Shown here: piece by piece, positions 9,365 through 19,127 of the stretch | Layout: the number at the start of each line of letters is the position of its first letter | How positions within the stretch are numbered: the first letter of the stretch is position 1 | From: Muribaculaceae bacterium | GTDB lineage: Bacteria; Bacteroidota; Bacteroidia; Bacteroidales; Muribaculaceae | Direction: 5' to 3' | Length of the DNA stretch: 48,277 nt | Assembly (NCBI GenBank): GCA_016290765.1 | Contig: JAEEVE010000002.1 | Location: forward strand, 1 to 48,277 | Notes under the pieces: model-generated | What the model was told of the DNA's origin: nothing | The model's database searches: none | The model's input: the letters and a program-made list of their open reading frames with translations, nothing else | Made by a program: the position numbers and the translations under genes

Positions 9365-10858
9365 TTATTTTAATAAAGGTAATATAATGATAAATCGTGA
9401 TCCTTGGCCTGGCTCGCTCTCCACGCGGATGGTGCCACCAAACAAGGTGATCATCTTGTGAACATAGGCAAGCCCCAGGCCGAAACCTTTCACGTCGTGG
9501 CGATTGCCGGTCGACACGCGGTAGAATTTCTCAAATATCTTCTTCTGGTCATCGCGCTTGATGCCGATGCCATTGTCGCTAACCATGATTTCAAGTGTGT
9601 CCTCGTCGGGGTTGCGGGTCTCGATGTGCAACTCCAGCGGCACGTCCTCGCGGCGGTACTTGATGGCGTTGTCCAGCAGATTGAAAATCACATTGGTAAA
9701 GTGCATGCGATCGACGTTGATGATGGGGTCCTCGGCATCAAGATTGGCCTTGATGGTGCCGCCATAGTTGTCAACCTTGATTTTGAAAGTGTTCACAACG
9801 CTGTAGATACAGCCATTTGCATCTTCTTCCTCAAGGCGCATGGTGGCGTTCTTGCGGTCAAACATCGACATCTGCAGAACCTTCTCGACCTGAAAACGCA
9901 AGCGCTTGGTCTCATCGTTGATCACTGTCGCCACATGCTTCAGACGCTCGTCGCTCTTGCGAACCGATGCGTCGTTGAGCATTTGCGCTGCTATCGAGAT
10001 ACTCGAAATGGGAGTCTTGAACTCATGCGTCATGTTATTGATGAAGTCGTTCTTTATTTCGCTCAACTTCTTTTGACGGAACGCTACAACAACCGTGTAG
10101 ATAAATACAGCCATCAGGATGAGCGTGAAGATAAACGACGGTATCATGAAACGCACCGACGAGGTGATGTAATCTTGTTTGCTAGGAAAGGTCACATTCA
10201 AGCGGTGGCGTATGTTCGAGGGGTCGCTCATGAACAACACTTGTGTGTATACGTCGCTCTGGTGCTTTGGCGCATAGCCGTCGGTACTGTAAATCAATCC
10301 GCCTGTGCGGCTGGTAACCGCAAACTCAAAGGGAAGCAGCACGCCATTGTTTTCCAGCTCGCTACGCAGATACTCGCTCACTGTTGCCGAGTCAGCTCGC
10401 TCGGTGATAGGGCGGTCGCTGGACTGATTCAGAATAGTCAATATTACCTCGTTGAGCAAGCCTTTCTGATATAAGTACTGTCCTTTAAGAATCTCTTGTT
10501 TGATTGAGTAAGTGTCGTTCAAGTCCTTGAGTGTACTCAGGTTGGCGGGGCGTTGCAGCCGTGGGCTGTCCATCATCGCCATCGTGTCGAGGCCAGCATC
10601 ATTGTTTTGGTCAAAATTAAGTCCACCCGAGGGTCGATAGGCCGCCTCGGCTTCTTGAAGGTCCTGATCAAGGTAATATTTAGTCTCGTTCTGCTCGAGC
10701 ATCGTTGACACACTGTACAGGCTGCGCGTAACCAGCTCCTTGAACTGCTCATTACGCATCTTGATCATGTTCTCCATATACATGATTTGTACCGCAAGCA
10801 GGCCCAGCAGCGTCAGCGCCATCACGATGGTCAGCAACCATATGGTCGATTTCTTCAT
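9365..10858 (-). CDS. rprX: Membrane sensor histidine kinase, RprX-like
   Basis: N-terminal TM, MTHEFKTPISSI H-box, NLLDNAIKYR N-box, DNGIGI / GFGLGLAYV G-boxes; adjacent to RprY-like regulator. Confidence 0.85.
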   Translation of the reverse strand: MKKSTIWLLTIVMALTLLGLLAVQIMYMENMIKMRNEQFKELVTRSLYSVSTMLEQNETKYYLDQDLQEAEAAYRPSGGLNFDQNNDAGLDTMAMMDSPRLQRPANLSTLKDLNDTYSIKQEILKGQYLYQKGLLNEVILTILNQSSDRPITERADSATVSEYLRSELENNGVLLPFEFAVTSRTGGLIYSTDGYAPKHQSDVYTQVLFMSDPSNIRHRLNVTFPSKQDYITSSVRFMIPSFIFTLILMAVFIYTVVVAFRQKKLSEIKNDFINNMTHEFKTPISSISIAAQMLNDASVRKSDERLKHVATVINDETKRLRFQVEKVLQMSMFDRKNATMRLEEEDANGCIYSVVNTFKIKVDNYGGTIKANLDAEDPIINVDRMHFTNVIFNLLDNAIKYRREDVPLELHIETRNPDEDTLEIMVSDNGIGIKRDDQKKIFEKFYRVSTGNRHDVKGFGLGLAYVHKMITLFGGTIRVESEPGQGSRFIIILPLLK

Positions 10859-10973
10859 CTCAAGTCTGATTTAACAATCGGCTGCAAAATTAACACTTAA
10901 ATGTGAAATAACAAAATTTTAACAAAAAAATTTCACAAAAAATCGACAAATCTGCTTTTACTATCGACGCATG

Positions 10974-13052
10974 CTATCTTAATGGGTGTAGCATCCAGGC
11001 GCCGGCATGTTTTGTGTCATGGTATTGCAGGCCCAGATGGAGGCATTCATTCATATAAGCTTGATAGCGGTCATCAGCTAGGGCACCCGAGAGAACAACC
11101 AGACGGCAAGGACAGTGGGTAATAATGTCTTGAAGTGTTCCATGATAACGCTTGGTCACGATCAGCAGGTCAATCTCACCAATGTGGTCGGCTTGCTCAA
11201 GCCAGTTTTTGTTCACCCCCTTGCCGGCAATCAGCATACGCTTTCCCTGCAGCATCGCCAGTGGCGATCGCACCAGTGACAAATCGCTGTGAACACTGTC
11301 GGTCACCCATTGCAATGGGTTTCCGCCCAAGTGTGCCAACAGGCGTCGGTGTGTTCGCTCAAAAAGGGTACGATCGGCATCAGGCGTGTCAGGAAGCCAG
11401 GCATAACTCTTGCCGTTCTCGTGCCATAGGATGGGAGTCGACCGGTAGTCATTAAGCACTAGCACCGTCTCGCTGGGAGTGTGCAATTTGACCCATGACA
11501 ATTGGACTATTACAAGCAATGTCATGCCTAGGGTGGCCATGAGCCAACGAGACCGACGAGTAAAAATCCATGCTACTAGGCATGCTAGTAGGCCATAAAA
11601 TAGCCATACAGTCATGCCTGTTACATAAACTCCGCTAACGTGGGCGCCAGGCAATAGGGATACCCATTCCGACACCTTAGTCATATAGGAAAATAGGGCC
11701 TCAAGACATGCATTCAATACGTTCCATTCAATTCCGATGGTTGCCAAGAACAAAAAGATGACACCCAGCGCCATCACCAATGGCATCACGGGCAAAATGA
11801 GAGCATTGCTTAACACCGAAAGCATGGAGAACGAGCAGAAGTAGTAGGCACTGAGCATGATAGTTGCGGCCATAGCTATGAACGATGTGTTTAACAACGA
11901 CCACAACCAGTATAGGACACGTTGTTTGCGATCGACAATGCTGGGAAAGATTTTGCCTTGTAGGCCCACAATAGCACCAACAGTGATGTAGCTTAACTGG
12001 AATCCTGCTTGATAGAGCGCGCAAGGCCAGATGCATAGTGTCAAAAGGGCAGATACACACATCGCATTCAATGCCAACGATTTGCGGTAAAGCACAATGG
12101 CAATTAGGGTGAAGCTAATCATGATCGTGGCTCTCACTACCGAAGGCGACATCCCTGTCAACAAAGCAAATCCAGCCAGTACAACCAGGGTAATCATAAG
12201 CCGCAGTTTTTTGAGGCGCAGGTAGTCGAGTGGGAAAAACAAGAACCAGATAAGACCGGTGATCAACCCCACATGCAGGCCACTCAATGCCAAGATGTGA
12301 GCAATGCCTGCCGCCGAAAATTGTTCGCGTACACTCGGGTCAATCTGACGGCTATCTCCCAGTAGCAAGGCTATCAGCAAGTCTTGGCAGGGAAATGACA
12401 ACGAGGTGTTAAGCACTTGGTTGATAAGATGTCGACGCAGCAAACTCGCGTGCGACAACAGGGTAGGGCGATGGGCTACAAAATGCAAGTGGCTCACAGG
12501 CAAATGCTGGCCGTAGAGAATTCCTTGTTGCCACAAGCGGTCCTCTCGGTCAAACTCATCGGGATTGCCAAGGTTGGCGATGGGATGAAAGTTGCCATTG
12601 AAACATATGAGGTCGCCCTCATTGAGCATGTAGTTGCAACCCTGGGTAGTGAGCAATACATGTTGCTGATAAGAGGGCTGGTCGTTAACGTGAGCCAGTC
12701 GCACTTGCAATCGCATGGAGAAATCATAGGTCTCAATCGATTCAATCAGCCCGCACACAGGCTTGCCATTCAAGTTGTCTAGGTCAATTGGGGTCGGGCG
12801 AGACAATTGCAGCGACAACCCACCAGCCGACATCGAGAGCAATACCAACGGAACAATCCACCACGGCCGCAGGCTGAACTGCTTTAGCGGGTCATTGCCC
12901 ACGAGGCGCAATACCACATAGATGACAATAGCAAACACCGCCAGCACGACGATGGGAATATAGCCTGGCAGACTGGTGCTAAGCACAATGCCCGCAGCAA
13001 ACGGTAGCAAGACCCGCAGGGCAGGCACACGCGAAAGTAAGGAGGGGCTCAA
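10974..13052 (-). CDS. comEC: ComEC/Rec2 family competence protein
   Basis: DUF4131-like N-terminus; LLLGDSRQIDPSVREQFSAAGIAHILALSGLHVGLI and GMSPSVVRATIMIS competence motifs. Confidence 0.9.
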   Translation of the reverse strand: MSPSLLSRVPALRVLLPFAAGIVLSTSLPGYIPIVVLAVFAIVIYVVLRLVGNDPLKQFSLRPWWIVPLVLLSMSAGGLSLQLSRPTPIDLDNLNGKPVCGLIESIETYDFSMRLQVRLAHVNDQPSYQQHVLLTTQGCNYMLNEGDLICFNGNFHPIANLGNPDEFDREDRLWQQGILYGQHLPVSHLHFVAHRPTLLSHASLLRRHLINQVLNTSLSFPCQDLLIALLLGDSRQIDPSVREQFSAAGIAHILALSGLHVGLITGLIWFLFFPLDYLRLKKLRLMITLVVLAGFALLTGMSPSVVRATIMISFTLIAIVLYRKSLALNAMCVSALLTLCIWPCALYQAGFQLSYITVGAIVGLQGKIFPSIVDRKQRVLYWLWSLLNTSFIAMAATIMLSAYYFCSFSMLSVLSNALILPVMPLVMALGVIFLFLATIGIEWNVLNACLEALFSYMTKVSEWVSLLPGAHVSGVYVTGMTVWLFYGLLACLVAWIFTRRSRWLMATLGMTLLVIVQLSWVKLHTPSETVLVLNDYRSTPILWHENGKSYAWLPDTPDADRTLFERTHRRLLAHLGGNPLQWVTDSVHSDLSLVRSPLAMLQGKRMLIAGKGVNKNWLEQADHIGEIDLLIVTKRYHGTLQDIITHCPCRLVVLSGALADDRYQAYMNECLHLGLQYHDTKHAGAWMLHPLR

Positions 13053-13055
13053 ACG

Positions 13056-13814
13056 TCAGGATTTCCAGATTTCATAACTGGCAAAGGCTTGCAACAGTAA
13101 CATCTCCAAGCCATTTTTCACTTGGGCGCCATGCGCTTGGGCGCGACGCATAAACAGGGTCTCTTCGGGATTGTAAATCAAGTCATAGGCTAAGTGCCGA
13201 GGCCCTAAAAAGCGGAAGGAGAAATCGGGGCACTCATCGACCAGTGGCACTTTTCCCAGCGGGGTAGCATTGATGATCAAGTGATGCTCGGCTACCATCG
13301 ATTTGGTTAATTCGCAATAGACAACCGTTTGAGCGCTCTTGTGACGCGAAACCAACTGAACCTCGACGCCCAACCGTTCCAGTGCAAAGCGAACAGCCTT
13401 GGCGGCACCACCAGTACCTAGCACCAGTGCCTTGTCCATGTCGGGCCCTAGCAATGGCTCCATTGTGCGGCTAAAACCTTCCATGTCGGTGTTATAGCCC
13501 CGCAAGTGAACCAATTCACCTTTGTCCGAGCGTATCAACTTGATGACATTGACTGCGCCTATCGCTCGAGCATCGTCGTCAATCTCATCCAGTAACGGAA
13601 TTACTGCCTCCTTGTAGGGCGCGGTGACGTTCAAGCCATTCAGTTGAGGATACTCGGCAATGAGTTCCATGAGTTGGTATATATCTTCCAACTCAAAGTT
13701 CATGTAACAGGCATCAATACCTTCGCTGGCAAACTTGTTGTTGAAGTAGTCGGCCGAGTAGGAATGGCCCAGCGGGTAACCTATCAGGCCATAAATCTGG
13801 GTGGAGCGCGTCAT
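13056..13814 (-). CDS. aroE: Shikimate dehydrogenase
   Basis: YGLIGYPLGHSYSADYFNNKF, GLNVTAPYKEAVIPLLDEID, VLGTGGAAKAVRFAL. Confidence 0.93.
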   Translation of the reverse strand: MTRSTQIYGLIGYPLGHSYSADYFNNKFASEGIDACYMNFELEDIYQLMELIAEYPQLNGLNVTAPYKEAVIPLLDEIDDDARAIGAVNVIKLIRSDKGELVHLRGYNTDMEGFSRTMEPLLGPDMDKALVLGTGGAAKAVRFALERLGVEVQLVSRHKSAQTVVYCELTKSMVAEHHLIINATPLGKVPLVDECPDFSFRFLGPRHLAYDLIYNPEETLFMRRAQAHGAQVKNGLEMLLLQAFASYEIWKS

Positions 13815-13835
13815 AAGTAATTATTTTTTCAACCC

Positions 13836-13904
13836 GCAAATTTAGTGCAAATTGAGCGAAAAACCAAAATTTGTTTTGAGTTTTTCCGAAACGCAGCCTA
13901 AATT
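13836..13904 (-). promoter_or_regulatory. Conserved promoter-upstream block, copy 1 (aroE)
   Basis: Minus strand: ...CGCTCAATTTGCACTAAATTTGC; -7 TAAATTTG. Diverged relative of blocks at 22612-22690 and 35661-36040. Confidence 0.5.
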
Positions 13905-14110
13905 CAAGGGCATTACAAAATAAAAAGCCGAGTTTTCTTTATTTTTGTTTTCGAGAAGTAACCAATAAGATTTAATTGATGCTATTTTTACCATTTTTGT
14001 CGATTATTAGGACTGGTTTTTGTGCCATTGGCGCAATTTTTGCTTTTTTGTGACCTTATATCGGCAACAAAGTATTATCTTTGCACCCAATAAACTCATC
14101 TGTACGACAA

Positions 14111-15019
14111 ATGAAGTCTTTTTTTAACAAGAATGTAAAGATTGCGCTCACTGTCATTGTGAGTCTGTGTCTGCTATACTGGGGCATTGAGTTCCTTAAA
14201 GGAATCAACCTGTTTAAACCAGCAAATTTCTATATCGCAAAGTTTGACCGCGTGGATGGTATCGTTGAGGCGACACCCATTTCGTTGAATGGATTTCAAG
14301 TGGGGCAGGTCAGAGAGATCAAATTTGACTATCAGACCAACAAGATCTCTGTGATGATGGCGATGAACCGCGATTTGAAGATTCCTGTTGGATCATCTGT
14401 TGCCATTACGTCGGGATTGCTGGGAGGCTCGTCCATGTCACTCACACTGGCCGATGGCAATGCTTATTATAAGGTGGGTGACGAGATTCCAACTGTGATC
14501 CCGCAAGGTATTATGGGCAAAGTTGAGACCGAGGTAATGCCCGAGATAGGGAAAATTCTGCCTCGTGTCGACTCGATTGTTGGCTCGGTGAATACGCTTG
14601 TTGGCGATCCGGCACTGGTGGCCGCCATTGCCAGACTGGATGGCATCACAGCCGAATTGGCACGCAGCAGCCATCAGCTCAACGTGCTTCTCATCTCGCT
14701 TAACCAATCGGTTCCAGGAGTGATGCGCAATGTGAATGGCATTACCAGCAACCTCACTGGAACAACCAGTAACCTCAACCAGTTTTCAACAACGCTAAAG
14801 GACTTGCCACTCGACAGCACCATGGCACAGGTCAATGCAACCATTGCTAATCTTAACGCTTTGTCGCAACAGCTCAACAACCCCAACTCAAGCCTGGGCA
14901 TGCTGCTTAGAGACAAGCAGCTTTATACCAATGCAACTAACGCTGTGGCTACACTCGACTCGCTACTTGCCGATATCAAGAAGAACCCCAAACGATATAT
15001 TAACGTCAAGGTCTTCTGA
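14111..15019 (+). CDS. MlaD/MCE family protein
   Basis: Single N-terminal TM then FDRVDGIVEATPISLNGFQVGQVREIKF MCE domain and coiled C-terminus. ATG at 14111 preferred over 14081 (14081-14110 contains promoter-proximal sequence). Confidence 0.85.
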   Translation: MKSFFNKNVKIALTVIVSLCLLYWGIEFLKGINLFKPANFYIAKFDRVDGIVEATPISLNGFQVGQVREIKFDYQTNKISVMMAMNRDLKIPVGSSVAITSGLLGGSSMSLTLADGNAYYKVGDEIPTVIPQGIMGKVETEVMPEIGKILPRVDSIVGSVNTLVGDPALVAAIARLDGITAELARSSHQLNVLLISLNQSVPGVMRNVNGITSNLTGTTSNLNQFSTTLKDLPLDSTMAQVNATIANLNALSQQLNNPNSSLGMLLRDKQLYTNATNAVATLDSLLADIKKNPKRYINVKVF

Positions 15020-15036
15020 TGGCAATAGATAACACA

Positions 15037-15075
15037 AAATTTGCTTATTTGGAATTATTCTAAATAGGCAAATTT
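15037..15075 (+). terminator. Long hairpin downstream of the MCE gene
   Basis: AAATTTGCTTATTTGGAA-TTA-TTCTAAATAGGCAAATTT: 18-bp stem with two G.U wobbles, 3-nt loop, then CTTCTTTTT. Confidence 0.65.
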
Positions 15076-15349
15076 CTTCTTTTTAAAGGTGTTGTCCATG
15101 AACGATTTTTCAAATGTCTATTCTGTCAATGGTTTGCGAACCCCCTACTGCAAATGATAGTGGCGCCCTAGCCCCACACAAGCGGTTGAAAAATAGTGCA
15201 ATTGCTACATTAACCATCGAAACTGTGATTGTTTCAAAAACTTTATCTTAAAGTGCTGTTTATCATATATCTCACAATTTATTTGAAAAATCAAAATTTT
15301 TTTGGCACTTTTTTTCAACAAAATTTGACCTAATTTTGTAATGCAAAAC

Positions 15350-15371
15350 AACCCCTCAACGATGAGGGGTT
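15350..15371. promoter_or_regulatory. Perfect 9-bp inverted repeat in dnaA upstream region
   Basis: AACCCCTCA-acga-TGAGGGGTT; just downstream of a TAATTTTG (15331-15338) promoter-like element and about 90 bp upstream of dnaA ATG. Confidence 0.45.
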
Positions 15372-15462
15372 TGCTCACTAAAACCATTTATTATATAATA
15401 TGTGTAGCGCCATATCTTGCTTAGAACTATGGCTCTGACACTACCGCTTAACAAACCGACAA

Positions 15463-16854
15463 ATGAATGACAATGTGACTCAAATGTGGGATAAGTGCCT
15501 CGAGATTATCCGAGACAACATCCAAGCCGAGCAGTTCGCTGCTTGGTTTGAGCCCATTGTGCCCGTCAGTTTCCAGAACAACACGCTCACTTTGCGTGTG
15601 CCAACTCAGTTCTTTGTCGAGATGTTAGAGGAGAACTACTGCACGCTTCTGCTGCACACATTCAACAGGGTATTTGGGCAAAGGATCAACCTGGCTTACG
15701 CATGCAAGGTGGCCAAGGAGGTCGAGGTGACCATGGCCGAGAGCGGCGAAAGCGCAAAGCTCAAAACCGCTGCCAAGATTGTGCCGCAGACATTGTCAAA
15801 TCCTTTCCAACAGGCACCGCTTGAGGACATTGACCCGCAGCTTAACCCGAGGTACACATTTGAAAACTACTGCTGCAGCACAAGCAACAAACTCGCTGTA
15901 ACTGTGGGTATGGCTATTGCCGACCACCCAGAGGTGAAAACCTATAATCCAATGTTCATCTTCGGGACGACAGGTGTGGGAAAGACCCATCTCATTCAGG
16001 CTATTGGCATTCGCATCAAGGAGCAGAACCCACGAGCTAGGGTGCTCTATGTGCCAGCTCGAGTCTTTGAGAGCCAGTATACTTCGGCTGTGCCTAAGGC
16101 AAAGGTTAATGACTTTATCAATTTCTATCAGAGCATCGACGTGCTCCTCATCGACGACATACATGAACTGGCTGGCAAAACGGGCACCCAGAATACCTTC
16201 TTCCACATCTTCAATCACCTTCATCAGCATGGTAAACAGCTGATCATGACTAGCGACCGTCGACCAGTCGATATGGACGGTATGGTTCCAAGGCTGATCT
16301 CTAGGTTCAAGTGGGGTATGACTGTCCAGCTAGACAAGCCAGACTTTGACTTGCGCCGCAATGTGCTCATTAGACGTGCGGCACAGGACGGGCTCAAACT
16401 CACCGATGATGTGCTTGACTTCATCGCAACTCAGGTAACCGACAGTGTACGTGACTTAGAGGGTGTGGTCGTCTCGTTGTTGGCTCATGCAACGATGATG
16501 AACCAGGACATTTCCCTTGAACTGGCGCAGGCTGTTGCGAGCAACACCGTACATGTCTCGCGGCATCAGCTTACTTTCGAGATGATTGCCGAGACTGTTG
16601 CTGAGTTTTATAATCTTGATACAGACCAACTATTCGGCAAATCGCGCAAACGCGAGATTAGTGATGCGCGGCAACTGCTGATGTACTTTGCCAAGAACAA
16701 GACTCAATTGTCCTCGACTAACATTGGCCTGCGGCTCTCGCGTAACCATGCTACAGTGTTACATGCTTGCAAGCAAGTGGAGCAACGCCTTGGCATCGAA
16801 CGCAAGTTCCGCGAGGAAGTTGACACGATCGAGAAGCAACTCAAATGTCTATAG
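15463..16854 (+). CDS. dnaA: Chromosomal replication initiator protein DnaA
   Basis: Walker A GTTGVGKTHL, VLLIDDIHELAGK, LISRFKWGMTVQLDKPDFDLR, C-terminal RDARQ-like and LSRNHATVLHACKQVEQ DNA-binding motif. Confidence 0.97.
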   Translation: MNDNVTQMWDKCLEIIRDNIQAEQFAAWFEPIVPVSFQNNTLTLRVPTQFFVEMLEENYCTLLLHTFNRVFGQRINLAYACKVAKEVEVTMAESGESAKLKTAAKIVPQTLSNPFQQAPLEDIDPQLNPRYTFENYCCSTSNKLAVTVGMAIADHPEVKTYNPMFIFGTTGVGKTHLIQAIGIRIKEQNPRARVLYVPARVFESQYTSAVPKAKVNDFINFYQSIDVLLIDDIHELAGKTGTQNTFFHIFNHLHQHGKQLIMTSDRRPVDMDGMVPRLISRFKWGMTVQLDKPDFDLRRNVLIRRAAQDGLKLTDDVLDFIATQVTDSVRDLEGVVVSLLAHATMMNQDISLELAQAVASNTVHVSRHQLTFEMIAETVAEFYNLDTDQLFGKSRKREISDARQLLMYFAKNKTQLSSTNIGLRLSRNHATVLHACKQVEQRLGIERKFREEVDTIEKQLKCL

Positions 16855-16855
16855 T

Positions 16856-17536
16856 ATGAATATCGGAATTATCGTCGCCATGCGCAAGGAGCTGGATTTG
16901 CTCTTGCCATTGCTTGACAACAAACAAGAGACCGTCGTTGACGGTTTCAATTTTTATCAAGGTGTCATCGGCAACCATCAGGTTGTAGCCATGCAGTGTG
17001 GCATAGGTAAGGTAAACGCGGCCATGGGTGCCCTTACTCTCATCAACCAATTTGCTCCCGAAAAGGTGATTAACACCGGCGTCGCAGGTGGAGCCGACAA
17101 GATGGTAAGTGTGATGGACCTTGTTGTGGGCAAGCAGGCCGCTTATCCTGATGTGTGGTGCGGACCCGAAAGTCAATTGGGTGTTGTACAAGGGCTCCCG
17201 TTGTACTATGAAGGCGATTCCGACTTGTTGGCATTGGTGCCCGCGCGTGATGACATCAAGCTGGGCTTGATTTGTTCGGGCGATCAGTTCATTGATTCAA
17301 TGGACAAGGTTAATGAAATCAAGTCAAATTTCCCGCAGGCCCTGGCTGTGGATATGGAGAGTGGGGCAATCGCGCAGGTGTGCCATGTGCGCCATGTGAA
17401 TTTCTTGAGCATGCGTGTCATCAGCGACTCGCCAGGAGCAAGTCACGACAATACCCAGCAGTATAACGATTTTTGGCAAGAAGCACCACAGCACACATTC
17501 GAAGTGTTGCAACAATTGATTCTACAAATCAAATGA
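16856..17536 (+). CDS. mtnN: 5'-methylthioadenosine/S-adenosylhomocysteine nucleosidase
   Basis: MNIGIIVAMRKELDLLL, GIGKVNAA, NTGVAGG, AVDMESGAIAQVCH, RVISDSPG. Supplied ORF start at 16688 lies inside dnaA; ATG 16856 is the sensible start. Confidence 0.93.
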   Translation: MNIGIIVAMRKELDLLLPLLDNKQETVVDGFNFYQGVIGNHQVVAMQCGIGKVNAAMGALTLINQFAPEKVINTGVAGGADKMVSVMDLVVGKQAAYPDVWCGPESQLGVVQGLPLYYEGDSDLLALVPARDDIKLGLICSGDQFIDSMDKVNEIKSNFPQALAVDMESGAIAQVCHVRHVNFLSMRVISDSPGASHDNTQQYNDFWQEAPQHTFEVLQQLILQIK

Positions 17537-17539
17537 AAC

Positions 17540-17577
17540 AAGGGGCGGTGAGCAAACCGATGCTCACCGCCCCTTTT
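17540..17577 (+). terminator. Rho-independent terminator after mtnN
   Basis: AAGGGGCGGTGAGCA-aaccga-TGCTCACCGCCCCTT followed by TT. Confidence 0.85.
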
Positions 17578-17616
17578 ATAGGTTATCCATTAGGATGGAT
17601 TTGCAGTCCAGTTCGA

Positions 17617-18171
17617 TTAGAGACCAATCTTCTTTGCTGCGTCCTTAGCGGCCTGGTTGGCAGCCTCCTTAGCCTTGTCAACGCCTTCGTTGACTTTCTC
17701 GTTGGCCTTCTCAACAGCCTCGTTAGCCTTCTCGGTCACAGCGGCCTTAGCGCCCTCAACAACCTCGTTGGCCTTGTCTACGGCTGCATCCTTCAGGCTA
17801 TCGCCAGCGGCCTCAACCACATCCTTCACGCCCTCGGGAAGAGCGACAACCTGGTCAACCAGTGTGCCAATCGATGGAACAATAGCAGTGAGTTTCTCCT
17901 TGTTCTTCTCGATAACTTCCTTGATCTTGCCAATCAGATCCTGAGCCTTGACAGAATCACCAGCAGCAAACAGCTTCTGGACCTCGGCGTTGGCGTTGTT
18001 CAGCAGATCAACTACAGCAGTGCTGTCGGTGGCGGCCACAAGAGCCGAGTCAAAGTTCTCAACGTTGAAGGCTGCGCTGTCGGCGGTCTCCTCGGTCTTG
18101 TTTGCGTTGTTGTCGCATGCAGCGAAGGTCATGGCAGCAATAGCTGCGAACATCAATAATAACTTTTTCAT
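17617..18171 (-). CDS. Putative lipoprotein with Ala/Lys/Glu amphipathic-helix repeats
   Basis: MKKLLLMFAAIAAMTFAACDN lipobox, then KANEVVEGAKAAVTEKANEAVEKANEKVNEGVDKAKEAANQAAKDAAKK quasi-11-mer repeats. Confidence 0.8.
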   Translation of the reverse strand: MKKLLLMFAAIAAMTFAACDNNANKTEETADSAAFNVENFDSALVAATDSTAVVDLLNNANAEVQKLFAAGDSVKAQDLIGKIKEVIEKNKEKLTAIVPSIGTLVDQVVALPEGVKDVVEAAGDSLKDAAVDKANEVVEGAKAAVTEKANEAVEKANEKVNEGVDKAKEAANQAAKDAAKKIGL

Positions 18172-18458
18172 AATAAATAAATTAAAAAATTAGAAAGAAT
18201 AAAACGATTAATAAAACGCCGCTAAAGTAGCGGATATTTTCCAAATAGCAATCAATTCAAGCAACTTTTTTAATTTTTTTATCATTATTGGTAGTTTGTC
18301 TAGCAAAAAATGCGTATCTTTGCACTGACAACTGTTCGAACACCCTTTTATGCAAACTGCATGCCAAGGTAACTCTCCATAGTGTTAAACCTAGTTAACC
18401 TAGCTGACTTTTCTTTGTTAATCAAATATGACTCTCAATTCTTAATTTACATCAGAAT

Positions 18459-19124
18459 ATGGTTTACTTACTTTTCCTTGTCATCTCGTTGGCCAGTTGG
18501 CTCATTCAGCGTTCACTGTCTAAGAAATTCGAGAAGTACTCTCGCGTACCATTGAATTACAATGGAGCACAAGTAGCGCAAATGATGCTCATGCAAAACG
18601 GCATCAATGATGTGACCATACGTCCCACTGGTGGAAGTCTGACCGACTTTTTTGACCCTAGAAACAAGACTGTTAACCTTAGCGAAACGGTCTATAACTA
18701 CAACACAGTTGCTGCGGCGGCTGTCGCGGCCCACGAGTGTGGACACGCCGTTCAGCACCGCGTAGGCTACAGCATGCTTGTGCTTCGCACCAAGCTTGTC
18801 CCTGTCGTGTCGTTCGCTTCGCAGTGGATGACATGGGTTTTGCTGGGTGGCATCTTGATTTTTAACTGGTTCCCTTATCTATTGGGCGTGGGAGTGTTTT
18901 TGTTTGCATTGACAACGTTGTTTAGTCTCATCACTTTACCGGTCGAGATTGATGCCAGTCGACGGGCTGTGCAATGGCTCGAGCAGTCTGGCATCACCCA
19001 GGGCGAGACTACTGGCTATGCTCGTGACGCACTCAAGTCGGCAGCCTATACTTATGTTGTGGCTGCGCTCAGCTCGATGGCAACTCTATTCTATTACGCA
19101 CAAATGTTCCTACGTCGCAATTAG
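18459..19124 (+). CDS. Zinc metallopeptidase, YugP family
   Basis: VAAHECGHAVQH HExxH-type motif in a multi-TM protein; LVPVVSFASQW. Confidence 0.88.
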   Translation: MVYLLFLVISLASWLIQRSLSKKFEKYSRVPLNYNGAQVAQMMLMQNGINDVTIRPTGGSLTDFFDPRNKTVNLSETVYNYNTVAAAAVAAHECGHAVQHRVGYSMLVLRTKLVPVVSFASQWMTWVLLGGILIFNWFPYLLGVGVFLFALTTLFSLITLPVEIDASRRAVQWLEQSGITQGETTGYARDALKSAAYTYVVAALSSMATLFYYAQMFLRRN

Positions 19125-19127
19125 CCT

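Noticed and set aside
9404-10474. 356-aa plus-strand ORF
   Set aside because: Antisense to the well-supported RprX-like histidine kinase; H/V/L-rich composition typical of reverse-complement reading.
17473-18159. 228-aa plus-strand ORF opposite the helical lipoprotein
   Set aside because: Shadow ORF produced by the biased A/K/E codons of the minus-strand lipoprotein; that gene has a clear lipobox, while this product begins inside mtnN and lacks family features.
18217-18231. CCGCT-aaagt-AGCGG dyad in the lipoprotein upstream region
   Set aside because: Only a 5-bp stem; plausible operator but too short to claim without conservation data.
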